Origin: Acetobacteraceae bacterium
GTDB taxonomy: Bacteria; Pseudomonadota; Alphaproteobacteria; Acetobacterales; Acetobacteraceae
Assembly: GCA_027311485.1 (NCBI GenBank)
Contig: DAICYU010000014.1
Coordinates: forward strand, 7,535-19,796
Direction: 5' to 3'
DNA: 12,262 bases
The notes under the pieces were generated by a model. That model ran no database searches. It saw only the letters and a program-made list of their open reading frames with translations, and was not told the DNA's origin. Position 1 is the stretch's first letter, and every line of letters starts with the position of its first letter. The translations under genes were made by a program, and so were the position numbers. Below, piece by piece: positions 1-7,595 of the stretch.

Positions 1-1942
1 TGACAGACTGTCCTCTCCTCCACGTTCCCTCCGGCGGCATCAGGCGCAGGTCGCGGCGATCGTCAACGCCATCGCGGGCGGTGACGCCCATGAGGTCGGC
101 GACATCCTGGCCGCGGTCACGCCCGGCGGGGGCAAGTCCCTGCTGCCGGTGATTGCCGCGGTTCGGCTGATCGCCGCTGGGGTCATCGACCGTGTCTGCT
201 GGGTGGTGCCACGCGACAGCCTGCGCCTGCAGGCCGAGGAAGCCTTTGCCGATCCCGGCTGGCGCGCCGCACTGGGCCATGGACTGACGGTACGTGCGGC
301 GGAGAATAGCGGCGATCTGTGCCGTGGGCTGGACGGCTATGTCACCACGTACCAGGGGATCGCCGCCGCCCCGGCCCTGCATCTGGCCGCGTTCCGCGCG
401 CATCGCTACCTGCTGGTCGTCGATGAAATCCACCATCTGCCGGCGCTGTCGGAAAACACGGCGGACCCGGTGGTCGCACCGCGGGATGACGAAGCCTCGG
501 GCTGGAGCCGAGCGATCATGCCGCTGCTGGAAACGGCGAGGTTGCGGCTACTGTTGTCCGGCACGCTGGAGCGGGCGGACGGTCGTGGCATCCTGTGGCT
601 GCCCTATCGCAAGGGGCCGCGCGCCAGCACGCGGGAGGTGGATCTGGCCGCCCCTGGCTGGGCCGTGGTGGGGTACAGCAGAGCACAGGCGCTGGCGGAC
701 AGGGCGGTGCTGCCGGTGATGTTCGGTGCGCTGGACGGCGAGGCGAAATGGCTGGACGAGGATGGTCTGGCCTGCGGCCCGCACCGGCTGTTCAATCACT
801 GGCCGACCGAGACGACGCGCCCTGCCCTGTTCACCGCGCTGCGCACCGGCTTTGCCGACGAGTTGCTGAAGCAGGCGTTCCGCGCGACCCGGGCGCTGCG
901 CGCACAGCGCCGGCGGGTGCGTGGACTGCCCGCCGATGCCTCGGCGCGCGGGCTGGGCAAGCTTCTCGTCGTCGCGCCGGACCAGACGGTCGCTCGGCAA
1001 TATCTGGACCGACTCCGCGCCTGGGTGCCCCGGTGCCAAACCGACACGGTGCGGCTGGCGACGTCCAGCGAGGCAGATGCGCATCAGGTGCTGGCCGGCT
1101 TCCGGCTGAATGCCGAACCCAGCGTGCTGGTGACGGTGGCGATGGCGTATGAGGGGCTGGACGCGCCCGAGGTCGCGGTGGTGGCAGCACTGACGCATAT
1201 CCGCAGTCGGCCATGGCTGGAGCAGATGGTGGCGCGGGCGACGAGGATCGATCCGCATGCCGGCGACTATGCGTCGCAGCGGGCGCTGGTGTTCCATCCC
1301 GACGATCCGCTGTTCGCCCGCTTCCGCCTGCGCCTGGAAACCGAGCAGGGAACGCTGGCGAAAAAGCCTACGCCGAAGAAGCAACGCTCCCTGCCGTTAT
1401 GGCTGCGGGAGCAGTTGGCCGACCAGGATGAGCCGGCGGACCATGGGATCACGCCGCTGGAAAGCAACGCGCTGGCGCTGCGCTATGCACTGCTGAAGCC
1501 CGGGCCGGACCTGGCCATGATGCGGCCGGAGCATGAGGCGGCACAGGCCGAGCTGATCGACCCGCCATCGGTGATCGAGCGCCGGCTGCGGGCGCGTGTG
1601 GGGGAGATGGTGGCCATGCAGGCGGTGGAGGACGAGGTGGCAATGCAGGCGCCGCGCGGGCCAGGGCTGTACCACGGCTACAATGCGGTGCTGAAGCGGA
1701 TCATGGGCAACCGCAGCCGAGGGGAGATGACCATCGCCGAACTGGAAGCGTCGCTGGGATGGCTGGAGCGGCACCGGCTATCGGATCACCTCGATCTGTT
1801 GCAGGGCGATCCGAAATACGCCTGGACGGTGCGGAAAAGGAACGGATGGGCCCCGCCGGTCGGCCGGGCGGACGGGCGGCCACGTGGCGCACCGCGTGTA
1901 TGGCCGGGACAGTCCGTCCGTTCGGCGGGGCGGGACCCGTAG
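1..1942 (+). CDS. DEAD/DEAH-box superfamily 2 helicase (5' partial)
   Basis: ATP-dependent nucleic-acid helicase or translocase of superfamily 2, resembling the ResIII/phage-type DEAD/DEAH helicases. The frame is open to the left edge, so the start codon lies outside the window; 646 residues are visible. Walker A (TPGGGKS) is encoded at 119-139, preceded by an RRHQAQ stretch near 32-49 that resembles the Q-motif region. Walker B/motif II is DEIHH at 422-436. A motif III-like SGT lies at 557-565, a motif IV-like LLVVAPDQT near 962-988, motif V-like VTVAMAYEGLDAP near 1130-1168, and motif VI QMVARATR near 1223-1246. The first in-frame ATG/GTG (149) falls after Walker A and cannot be the true start. 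The C-terminal part (GYNAVLKRIMG, then EMTIAELEASLGWLERH) resembles the tail of phage-associated helicases. The last ~35 residues are Arg/Gly/Pro-rich and look unconserved. No nuclease or methylase domain or partner is visible; the exact role is unknown. Confidence 0.85.
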   Translation, partial: DRLSSPPRSLRRHQAQVAAIVNAIAGGDAHEVGDILAAVTPGGGKSLLPVIAAVRLIAAGVIDRVCWVVPRDSLRLQAEEAFADPGWRAALGHGLTVRAAENSGDLCRGLDGYVTTYQGIAAAPALHLAAFRAHRYLLVVDEIHHLPALSENTADPVVAPRDDEASGWSRAIMPLLETARLRLLLSGTLERADGRGILWLPYRKGPRASTREVDLAAPGWAVVGYSRAQALADRAVLPVMFGALDGEAKWLDEDGLACGPHRLFNHWPTETTRPALFTALRTGFADELLKQAFRATRALRAQRRRVRGLPADASARGLGKLLVVAPDQTVARQYLDRLRAWVPRCQTDTVRLATSSEADAHQVLAGFRLNAEPSVLVTVAMAYEGLDAPEVAVVAALTHIRSRPWLEQMVARATRIDPHAGDYASQRALVFHPDDPLFARFRLRLETEQGTLAKKPTPKKQRSLPLWLREQLADQDEPADHGITPLESNALALRYALLKPGPDLAMMRPEHEAAQAELIDPPSVIERRLRARVGEMVAMQAVEDEVAMQAPRGPGLYHGYNAVLKRIMGNRSRGEMTIAELEASLGWLERHRLSDHLDLLQGDPKYAWTVRKRNGWAPPVGRADGRPRGAPRVWPGQSVRSAGRDP

Positions 1943-1946
1943 CGTC

Positions 1947-2747
1947 GTGCCGGGAGAGAATACGGCCGAAACCGCGCAGGTCGGCTTGCTGCCGCCGCCG
2001 GATGACCGAATCAGGGTCGGCACCGCCGGGTGGAGCCTGCCCAAGGCGTGCCACGCGGCGTTCGCGGCCGACGGGACGCATTTGCAGCGCTATGCGGGGC
2101 GGCTGGCGGCGGTCGAGATCAACTCATCCTTCTACCGGCCGCATAAGCCGGAAACCTATGCGCGCTGGGCGGACAGCGTGCCGGCCGGCTTTCGCTTCGC
2201 GGTGAAGGTGCCGCGGACGATCACGCATGAACGCCGGCTGCGGGACATAGACGCGCCGCTCGACCGCTTCCTGGGCGAGGTGCAGGCGCTGGGCGGGACG
2301 CGCGGTCCGTTGCTGGTGCAACTGCCGCCGAACCTGCGCTTCGACGCGGGCGTGGCGGGCGGCTTCTTCGAGGCGGTGCGGGCGCGGTTCGACGGGCCGG
2401 TTGTCTGTGAGCCGCGGCATCCGGGCTGGTTCACCGATCCGGTCGATGCGCTTCTGTCCCGGTTCCATGTCGCGCGGGTCGCAGCGGACCCGGCGCCGGT
2501 GCCGCTTGCGGCGGTCCCGGGTGGATGGACGGGCCTGGTGTATTACCGGCTGCACGGATCGCCGCGCATGTATTACTCGGCCTATACTGACGTGTTCCTC
2601 GACCGCGTTGTTGCGGATCTGCGGAATGCGGCCCGACGCGGCGCGGAGGCATGGTGCATCTTCGACAACACGGCGCTGGGCAAAGCAACGCGTGACGCGC
2701 TGAGCGTGCTGGAACGGCTGCGGGCGGTCATGGCAGCAGCGGGTTGA
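1947..2747 (+). CDS. DUF72 (YecE-like) TIM-barrel protein
   Basis: DUF72 family protein, about 266 residues from this start, near the usual family length. The diagnostic motifs appear in order: GTAGWS (25-30), EINSSFYRP (57-65), FRFAVKVPRTITH (82-94), LLVQLPPN (122-129), EPRHPGWF (155-162), YYRLHGSPRMYYSAY (199-213) and WCIFDNT (236-242). The fold is a TIM barrel; the biochemical role is not established, although a structural resemblance to endonuclease IV-type proteins has been proposed for the family. The GTG at 1947 is chosen because it lies just after the helicase stop (1940-1942) and puts the first motif near residue 25. A longer in-frame GTG at 1884 adds 21 unconserved residues and overlaps the helicase by 59 bases. 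TTG at 1986 is also possible. No start has a strong ribosome-binding site. The 3' end overlaps the convergent efflux-channel gene by 20 bases. Confidence 0.88.
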   Translation: MPGENTAETAQVGLLPPPDDRIRVGTAGWSLPKACHAAFAADGTHLQRYAGRLAAVEINSSFYRPHKPETYARWADSVPAGFRFAVKVPRTITHERRLRDIDAPLDRFLGEVQALGGTRGPLLVQLPPNLRFDAGVAGGFFEAVRARFDGPVVCEPRHPGWFTDPVDALLSRFHVARVAADPAPVPLAAVPGGWTGLVYYRLHGSPRMYYSAYTDVFLDRVVADLRNAARRGAEAWCIFDNTALGKATRDALSVLERLRAVMAAAG

Positions 2748-4230
2748 AGGTCTTGACCTGGTCCGGCGCGGGCAGGTCATGGGTGGTCCAGCCGCCGCCA
2801 AGCGCCTGGATCAGCGCGACGCTGTTCAGCAGGCGGCCCTGCTGAACCGACAGGGCGGATTGCTGATCCACCAGCAGCAGCGTCTGCTCGGTTATGACGG
2901 CGGTATAGACGGCTGTCCCGGCGCGGTAGGTGTTCAGGGCGACCTGCACCGCACGCTGCGCCGATTGCACCGCCCGCGCCTCGGCCGCGGCCTGTTGTTC
3001 CAGGATACGCAGGCTCGACAGCGCATCCTCGACCTGCTGGAAGGCGGTCAGCACGGTCTGGCGGTAGGACGCGACGGCCGAATCGTAGGTGGCCCGCGCC
3101 GCCGCGACCGAGGCGGTGCGCAACCCGCCCTCAAACAGCGTTTCGCCGCCGGCGGCCCCGAGCGACCACAGGCTGTTGCTGGCGTTCAGCAATTGGGACA
3201 GCGGGTTGCCGGCGAAGCCGCCGACGGCGGACAGCGAGATGGTGGGATAGAAGGCGGCGACCTGGACGCCGATCAGCGCATTCTCCTGCTGCATCGCCCG
3301 CTCCGCCGCGGCGATGTCGGGACGACGTTCCAGCAGGGTGGATGGCAGGCCGGGCGGCGCCACCGGCACATCGTTGGTCAGCGGCGCGGGCGGGATCGTC
3401 AGGTCGGACGGCGGATGTCCGGTCAGGACGGCGATGGCGTGCTCATACTGCTGCCGCAGCACCTCGACGCCGGCAAGCTGCGCCTGGGCGGATTGCAGCT
3501 GCGCCAGTGCGGTGGCGTAGTCCAGCGGCGGCGTGGTGCCGGCCCGGTACTGGTTTTCGGTGATCTGCAACGCCCTGCGGTAGGCCTCGACAGTCTGCTG
3601 CAGCAGTATCGCCAGGGAGTCCTGATAGCGCAGGCTGAAATAGTCGGCGGCCAGCACGCCCTGCGCCGACAGGGTGGCATTGGCGAGGTCGGCGGCACTG
3701 ACCTGCGCGCCGGCGACGCTGCTCTCCACCTCCCGTCGCACGCGCCCCCACAGGTCCGGCGCCCAACTGGCGCTGCCGGTCAGGCTATAGCTGGTGAGTG
3801 GCCCGCCGCCGCTGAAGTGGCTGGTGGAACCGGAACTGCCGGTAGCGCCCGTCGTGCCGCCTGTGGTGCCGCCGCTGAAACCGCCGCCCCCGCTGCCGCT
3901 GCGGCTGATGCCGGGCGCGATGCCCAGCGACGGGTACAGGCCCGACTGTGCCTCGGCCACCAGGGCAACGGCATTGCGATACTGGGCCTCGAACGATTTC
4001 ACGTTCTGGTTGGACAACGCCACCATCCGCTCCAGCCGATCGAGCTCCGGATCATGGTAGATCGACCACCATGCGCCCTTGTCGATCGCATCGGCGGGCT
4101 GGCTGAGCTTCCAGCCGGCACGCTCCTTGAACGCGACCGGCACCGGCGCGGCGGGACGGCTGTAGTCCGGTCCGACCATGCAGCCTGCCAACAGGACGGC
4201 GCCGGCGAACGCCAAGCCACGCCGGATCAT
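2728..4230 (-). CDS. RND efflux outer-membrane lipoprotein channel (NodT/OprM family)
   Basis: Outer-membrane exit duct of the tripartite pump, 500 residues, a normal length for the OprM/OpmB/NodT family. The N-terminus is a lipoprotein signal (MIRRGLAFAGAVLLAGC) with lipobox cysteine 17. The residue after Cys is Met, consistent with outer-membrane sorting. Two OEP repeats follow: the first carries WAPDLWGRVR (156-165) and YRAGTTPPLDYATA (228-241); the second carries the family hallmark LLERRPDIAAAERAM (298-312), AFYPTISLSA (326-335) and YRAGTAVYTAV (435-445). Residues 111-143 are an unusual Gly/Ser/Thr-rich stretch in the first barrel loop. An upstream ATG at 4275 would add 15 residues before the signal peptide. 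The ATG at 4230 is preferred because it has a GGAGG Shine-Dalgarno (4238-4242), makes an ATGA overlap with mdtC, and starts the signal peptide correctly. It is the last gene of the operon and corresponds in position to opmB of Pseudomonas muxABC-opmB. Confidence 0.94.
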   Translation of the reverse strand: MIRRGLAFAGAVLLAGCMVGPDYSRPAAPVPVAFKERAGWKLSQPADAIDKGAWWSIYHDPELDRLERMVALSNQNVKSFEAQYRNAVALVAEAQSGLYPSLGIAPGISRSGSGGGGFSGGTTGGTTGATGSSGSTSHFSGGGPLTSYSLTGSASWAPDLWGRVRREVESSVAGAQVSAADLANATLSAQGVLAADYFSLRYQDSLAILLQQTVEAYRRALQITENQYRAGTTPPLDYATALAQLQSAQAQLAGVEVLRQQYEHAIAVLTGHPPSDLTIPPAPLTNDVPVAPPGLPSTLLERRPDIAAAERAMQQENALIGVQVAAFYPTISLSAVGGFAGNPLSQLLNASNSLWSLGAAGGETLFEGGLRTASVAAARATYDSAVASYRQTVLTAFQQVEDALSSLRILEQQAAAEARAVQSAQRAVQVALNTYRAGTAVYTAVITEQTLLLVDQQSALSVQQGRLLNSVALIQALGGGWTTHDLPAPDQVKTFNPLLP

Positions 4231-7200
4231 TCGGCAGCCTCCGGCACGGACGAATCGGGGAAGGCCTGCCGCCATTTGCGTCTGGCGAACAGGCGGAAGC
4301 GATCCAGGTAGAGATAGACCACGGGGGTTGTGTACAGGGTCAGCAACTGGCTCAACAGCAAACCACCGACGATCGAAATGCCCAGCGGGCGGCGCAGCTC
4401 ACCGCCGTTGCCGAAGCTCAATGCCAGCGGCAATGCGCCCAGCATGGCGGCGCTGGTGGTCATCATGATCGGGCGAAATCGCATCAGGCTGGCCTCAAAG
4501 ATCGCCTCCCGCGGTTCGAGGCCGAGCGTGCGTTCGGCGTCGAGCGCGAAGTCGATCATCATGATGGCGTTCTTCTTGACGATCCCGATCAGCAGGATGA
4601 CCCCGATCAGGGCGATGATGGTGAAGTCCGTTTTGAACAGCATCAGCGCCAACACCGCGCCGATGCCGGCCGAGGGCAATGTGGACAGGATGGTGACCGG
4701 GTGCATGTAGCTTTCGTAGAGGATGCCCAGAACGATGTACACGGCGACCAGCGCCGCCGCGATCAGCACCGGCTCGTTGTCCAGCGATTTCTGAAACGTT
4801 TGCGCCGTGCCCTGGAAGGATCCCTGGATCGAGGCGGGCATCCCGATATCCCGCACCGCCTGGTCGATGGAGGCGACGGCGTCGCTGAGCGACTTGCCCG
4901 GCGCCAGGTTGAAGGAGATCGTGCTGGCGACGAACGGCCCCTGGTGGTTCACCGACAGCGGCGTGTGGCCGGGCCCGAAGGTGGCGAACGCGGACAGCGG
5001 CACCATCGTCTCCCGGCTGGTGCTGACGGCGGTGCCGGTAGAGGCGGACCCCTTGCCGGTGACCGCCAGCGCGTTGGTCATCGCGTTGCGCGCGGCGCTG
5101 GATGCGATGGTAAAGGCGTTGGCCGCGGCGCTCGACGGGTGGGCAACCGGACCGCTGGCCTGGGTGAGCGTGCCGGGGGCAACCACGCCACCGCCGGCGA
5201 CGTTTGCGCTGGGGGCTGTGGTTTTCGTCACCGTGCCGACCACCGCGTTGGTCATCTCGCTTCCAGCCGGATTGCCGCCGATGGTGCTGACATAGATCTC
5301 CTTCAGCGTCTCCGGTGACTGCCAGTAGCGCGGCGCGACCTCCATGACGACGTGGTACTGGTTCTGGGCGCGGTAGATGGTGGAAACCTGACGCTGGCCG
5401 AAGGCGTCGTACAGCGTGTTGTCCACCTGGATCGTGGTCAGGCCGAGGCGGCTGGCGGTGGCACGGTCGATCAGCAGGTCTGTTTCCAGGCCCTTCTGCT
5501 GCTGGTCAGTGTTCACGTCGCGCAGCATCGGATCATGCTCCAGCGCCGCCAGCAGTTTCGGTGCCCATTCATACACCTCGGCGCTGCTGTCGCCCTGCAG
5601 GGTGTATTCATAGGCGGCATTGGTCGGGCGCCCGCCGACGCGGATATCCTGGATCGGCACCAGGAACAGCCGGGCACCGGGCACGACGGAAAGCTTGTGA
5701 CGCAGCCGGCTCATGACGGTGTTGATGTCGTCCCGCTGGCTGATCGGCTTCAGGCTGACGAAAACGCGCCCGGTGTTGGTCTGCGACGCGCCGCTGCCGC
5801 CCTGGCCGGTGAAGCCGACCACGCTTTCCACCGCCGGATCGTGCTGCACGATGTCGGTCAGTTGCCGCAACTTGGTTTCCATGGCCTGGAAGGAGATGCT
5901 CTGGTCGGCCTGCATGCCGCCCATCAGCCGGCCGGTGTCCTGCTGCGGGAAGAAGCCTTTCGGGATGGCGATGAACAGGCCGATGTTCAGCGCCACCGTC
6001 AGCGCCAGCACGATCATCACCAGAACGCCGTGGCGCAGGCTCCAGGCCAGGCTGCGGCCGTAGGCGTGCTGCACGCGCTGGAACAGGGTGCGTCGCGTCG
6101 GATCATGCGCCAGCGCGCCGCGTTTCAGCAGCAGCGCGCACATCATCGGCGTGGTGGTCAGAGAAATCACCAGCGACACCAGGATCGCAAGCGACAGCGT
6201 GACGGCGAATTCGCGGAACAGCCGCCCGACGATGCCGCCCATCAACAGGACCGGCAGGAAGACCGCGATCAGCGACATGCTGATGGAAACGACCGTGAAC
6301 CCGACCTCCTTCGCGCCGCGCAGAGCGGCCTGCCGGCGCGGCATCCCGTCCTCGATATGGCGGGAGATGTTTTCCAGCACGACGATGGCGTCATCGACGA
6401 CGAAGCCGGTGGCGATGGTCAGCGCCATCAGCGACAGGTTGTCCAGGCTATAGCCCAGCAGGTACATCGCGCCGAACGTCCCGATGATGGAAACCGGCAC
6501 GACCACGGCGGGAATCAGCGTGGCGCGCGCGCTGCGCAGGAACAGGAAGACGACCAGGGTCACCAGCACCACGGCGATAACCAGGGTGAACTCGGTGTCG
6601 TACAGGCTGGCGCGGATCGTCGTCGAGCGGTCGTTGGCGACCGTCAGCGTCATGTCCCGCGGCATGGCGGCCATCAATTGCGGGATCGATGCCTTCACGC
6701 TCTCGATGGTCTGGATGATGTTCGCGCCCGGCTGCCGGAACAGGATGATCACCACCGCCGGCTGGCCGTTCGAGAGGCCGATGTTGCGCAGGTTCTCGAC
6801 CGAATCCTCCACGTCCGCCACGTCGGACAGCCGGACCGCGGCGCCGTTGCGATAGGCGATCACCAGCGGGCGGTAATCCGCGGCGTGGGTCGCCTGGTCG
6901 TTGGTATAGATCTGGTAGTGCAGCCCGTCCGGTTCGATCGCACCCTTGGGGCTGTTGGCGTTGGCCGATGCCAGGGCGGCCCGCACATCCTCCAACCCGA
7001 TGCCGTATTGAAACAGCTTCGTCGGGTTCAGTTCCACCCGCACCGCCGGCAGGGCCGAACCGCCGATGATCACCTGGCCGATGCCTTCGATCTGCGACAG
7101 GCGCTGCGACAGGACGTTGGTGGCGGCGTCGTACATCTGGCCGCGGGTCCGTGTCTTGGAAGTCAACGCCAGGATCAGGATCGGCGCGTCGGCCGGGTTC

Positions 7201-7595
7201 ACCTTCCAGAAATCCGGGTTGTTCCGCAGGTTGGTCGGCAGGTCGGCGCGGGCGGCATTGATCGCCGCCTGCACGTCACGCGCGGCGCCGTTGATGTCCC
7301 GGTTCAGGCCGAACTGCAGCACGATCCGGCACTGCCCCACCGCGCTGGTGGAGGTCATCTGCGTCACATCGGCGATCTGGCCCAGATGGCGCTCCAGCGG
7401 GCTGGCGACGCTGGTCGCCACCGTTTCCGGGCTGGCGCCGGGCAGCGTCGCCTGCACCACCATGGTGGGAAAATCGACCTGCGGCAGCGGCGCCACCGGC
7501 AGTTTGAAGAAGGCGAAGATACCGGCCAGCGCGATGCCGATGGTCAGCAGCGTGGTGGCGACGGGACGCGCGATGAACGGGGCGGAGAAATTCAT
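4227..7595 (-). CDS. mdtC: Multidrug efflux RND permease, MdtC/MuxC type
   Basis: Inner-membrane proton/drug antiporter subunit of the HAE1 RND family, 1122 residues (E. coli MdtC is about 1025). The N-terminus (RPVATTLL, then LPVAPLPQVDFP) and the segment LSVNHQGPFVASTISFNLAP match the MdtC rather than MdtB branch. The proton-relay residues are present: Asp401-Asp402 in GFVVDDAIVVLEN (TM4), Lys1008 in GIVKKNAIMMIDFA (TM10) and Arg1041 in RFRPIMMTT (TM11), equivalent to AcrB D407/D408/K940/R971. Twelve transmembrane segments and two large periplasmic loops are expected, as in the family. The extra length is mainly an Ala/Ser/Thr/Gly-rich insertion at about residues 772-862, in the second periplasmic loop just before MVPLSAFATF. 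The start ATG overlaps the mdtB stop (ATGA), and its own stop overlaps the channel gene's start the same way. It should assemble with MdtB as a heterotrimer, as reported for E. coli MdtBC. Confidence 0.95.
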   Translation of the reverse strand: MNFSAPFIARPVATTLLTIGIALAGIFAFFKLPVAPLPQVDFPTMVVQATLPGASPETVATSVASPLERHLGQIADVTQMTSTSAVGQCRIVLQFGLNRDINGAARDVQAAINAARADLPTNLRNNPDFWKVNPADAPILILALTSKTRTRGQMYDAATNVLSQRLSQIEGIGQVIIGGSALPAVRVELNPTKLFQYGIGLEDVRAALASANANSPKGAIEPDGLHYQIYTNDQATHAADYRPLVIAYRNGAAVRLSDVADVEDSVENLRNIGLSNGQPAVVIILFRQPGANIIQTIESVKASIPQLMAAMPRDMTLTVANDRSTTIRASLYDTEFTLVIAVVLVTLVVFLFLRSARATLIPAVVVPVSIIGTFGAMYLLGYSLDNLSLMALTIATGFVVDDAIVVLENISRHIEDGMPRRQAALRGAKEVGFTVVSISMSLIAVFLPVLLMGGIVGRLFREFAVTLSLAILVSLVISLTTTPMMCALLLKRGALAHDPTRRTLFQRVQHAYGRSLAWSLRHGVLVMIVLALTVALNIGLFIAIPKGFFPQQDTGRLMGGMQADQSISFQAMETKLRQLTDIVQHDPAVESVVGFTGQGGSGASQTNTGRVFVSLKPISQRDDINTVMSRLRHKLSVVPGARLFLVPIQDIRVGGRPTNAAYEYTLQGDSSAEVYEWAPKLLAALEHDPMLRDVNTDQQQKGLETDLLIDRATASRLGLTTIQVDNTLYDAFGQRQVSTIYRAQNQYHVVMEVAPRYWQSPETLKEIYVSTIGGNPAGSEMTNAVVGTVTKTTAPSANVAGGGVVAPGTLTQASGPVAHPSSAAANAFTIASSAARNAMTNALAVTGKGSASTGTAVSTSRETMVPLSAFATFGPGHTPLSVNHQGPFVASTISFNLAPGKSLSDAVASIDQAVRDIGMPASIQGSFQGTAQTFQKSLDNEPVLIAAALVAVYIVLGILYESYMHPVTILSTLPSAGIGAVLALMLFKTDFTIIALIGVILLIGIVKKNAIMMIDFALDAERTLGLEPREAIFEASLMRFRPIMMTTSAAMLGALPLALSFGNGGELRRPLGISIVGGLLLSQLLTLYTTPVVYLYLDRFRLFARRKWRQAFPDSSVPEAAE
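4238..4242 (-). promoter_or_regulatory. Shine-Dalgarno of the outer-membrane channel gene
   Basis: GGAGG on the minus strand, 7 bases before the ATG at 4230 and located inside the 3' end of mdtC. It decides the start in favour of the lipoprotein signal peptide methionine over the ATG at 4275. Confidence 0.8.
5010..5282 (-). other. Low-complexity insertion within mdtC
   Basis: Segment encoding about residues 772-862 of the MdtC-type permease, rich in Ala, Ser, Thr, Gly and Val, with one aromatic residue (Phe828) and few charges. E. coli MdtC and the neighbouring MdtB have only a short hairpin here. A 12-base word, CGCGTTGGTCAT on the plus strand, occurs at 5070-5081 and 5244-5255 and encodes MTNA both times, hinting at growth by internal duplication. 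The reading frame stays open throughout. Confidence 0.7.

Noticed and set aside
1..1942. Helicase as Cas3 or as the R subunit of a restriction system
   Set aside because: No HD or PD-(D/E)XK nuclease motif is seen in the visible part, and no Cas, methylase or specificity gene is adjacent. The unseen N-terminus leaves a small doubt.
2748..2759. AGGTCTTGACCT inverted repeat just after the DUF72 stop, as a terminator
   Set aside because: The arms are 5 bases with a 2-base loop and no U-run follows on either strand; it also lies in the coding region of the channel gene.
2779..4311. Long plus-strand open frame opposite the outer-membrane channel gene
   Set aside because: Same reasoning: low-complexity Gly/Arg/Gln-rich translation, antisense to a gene with clear family motifs.
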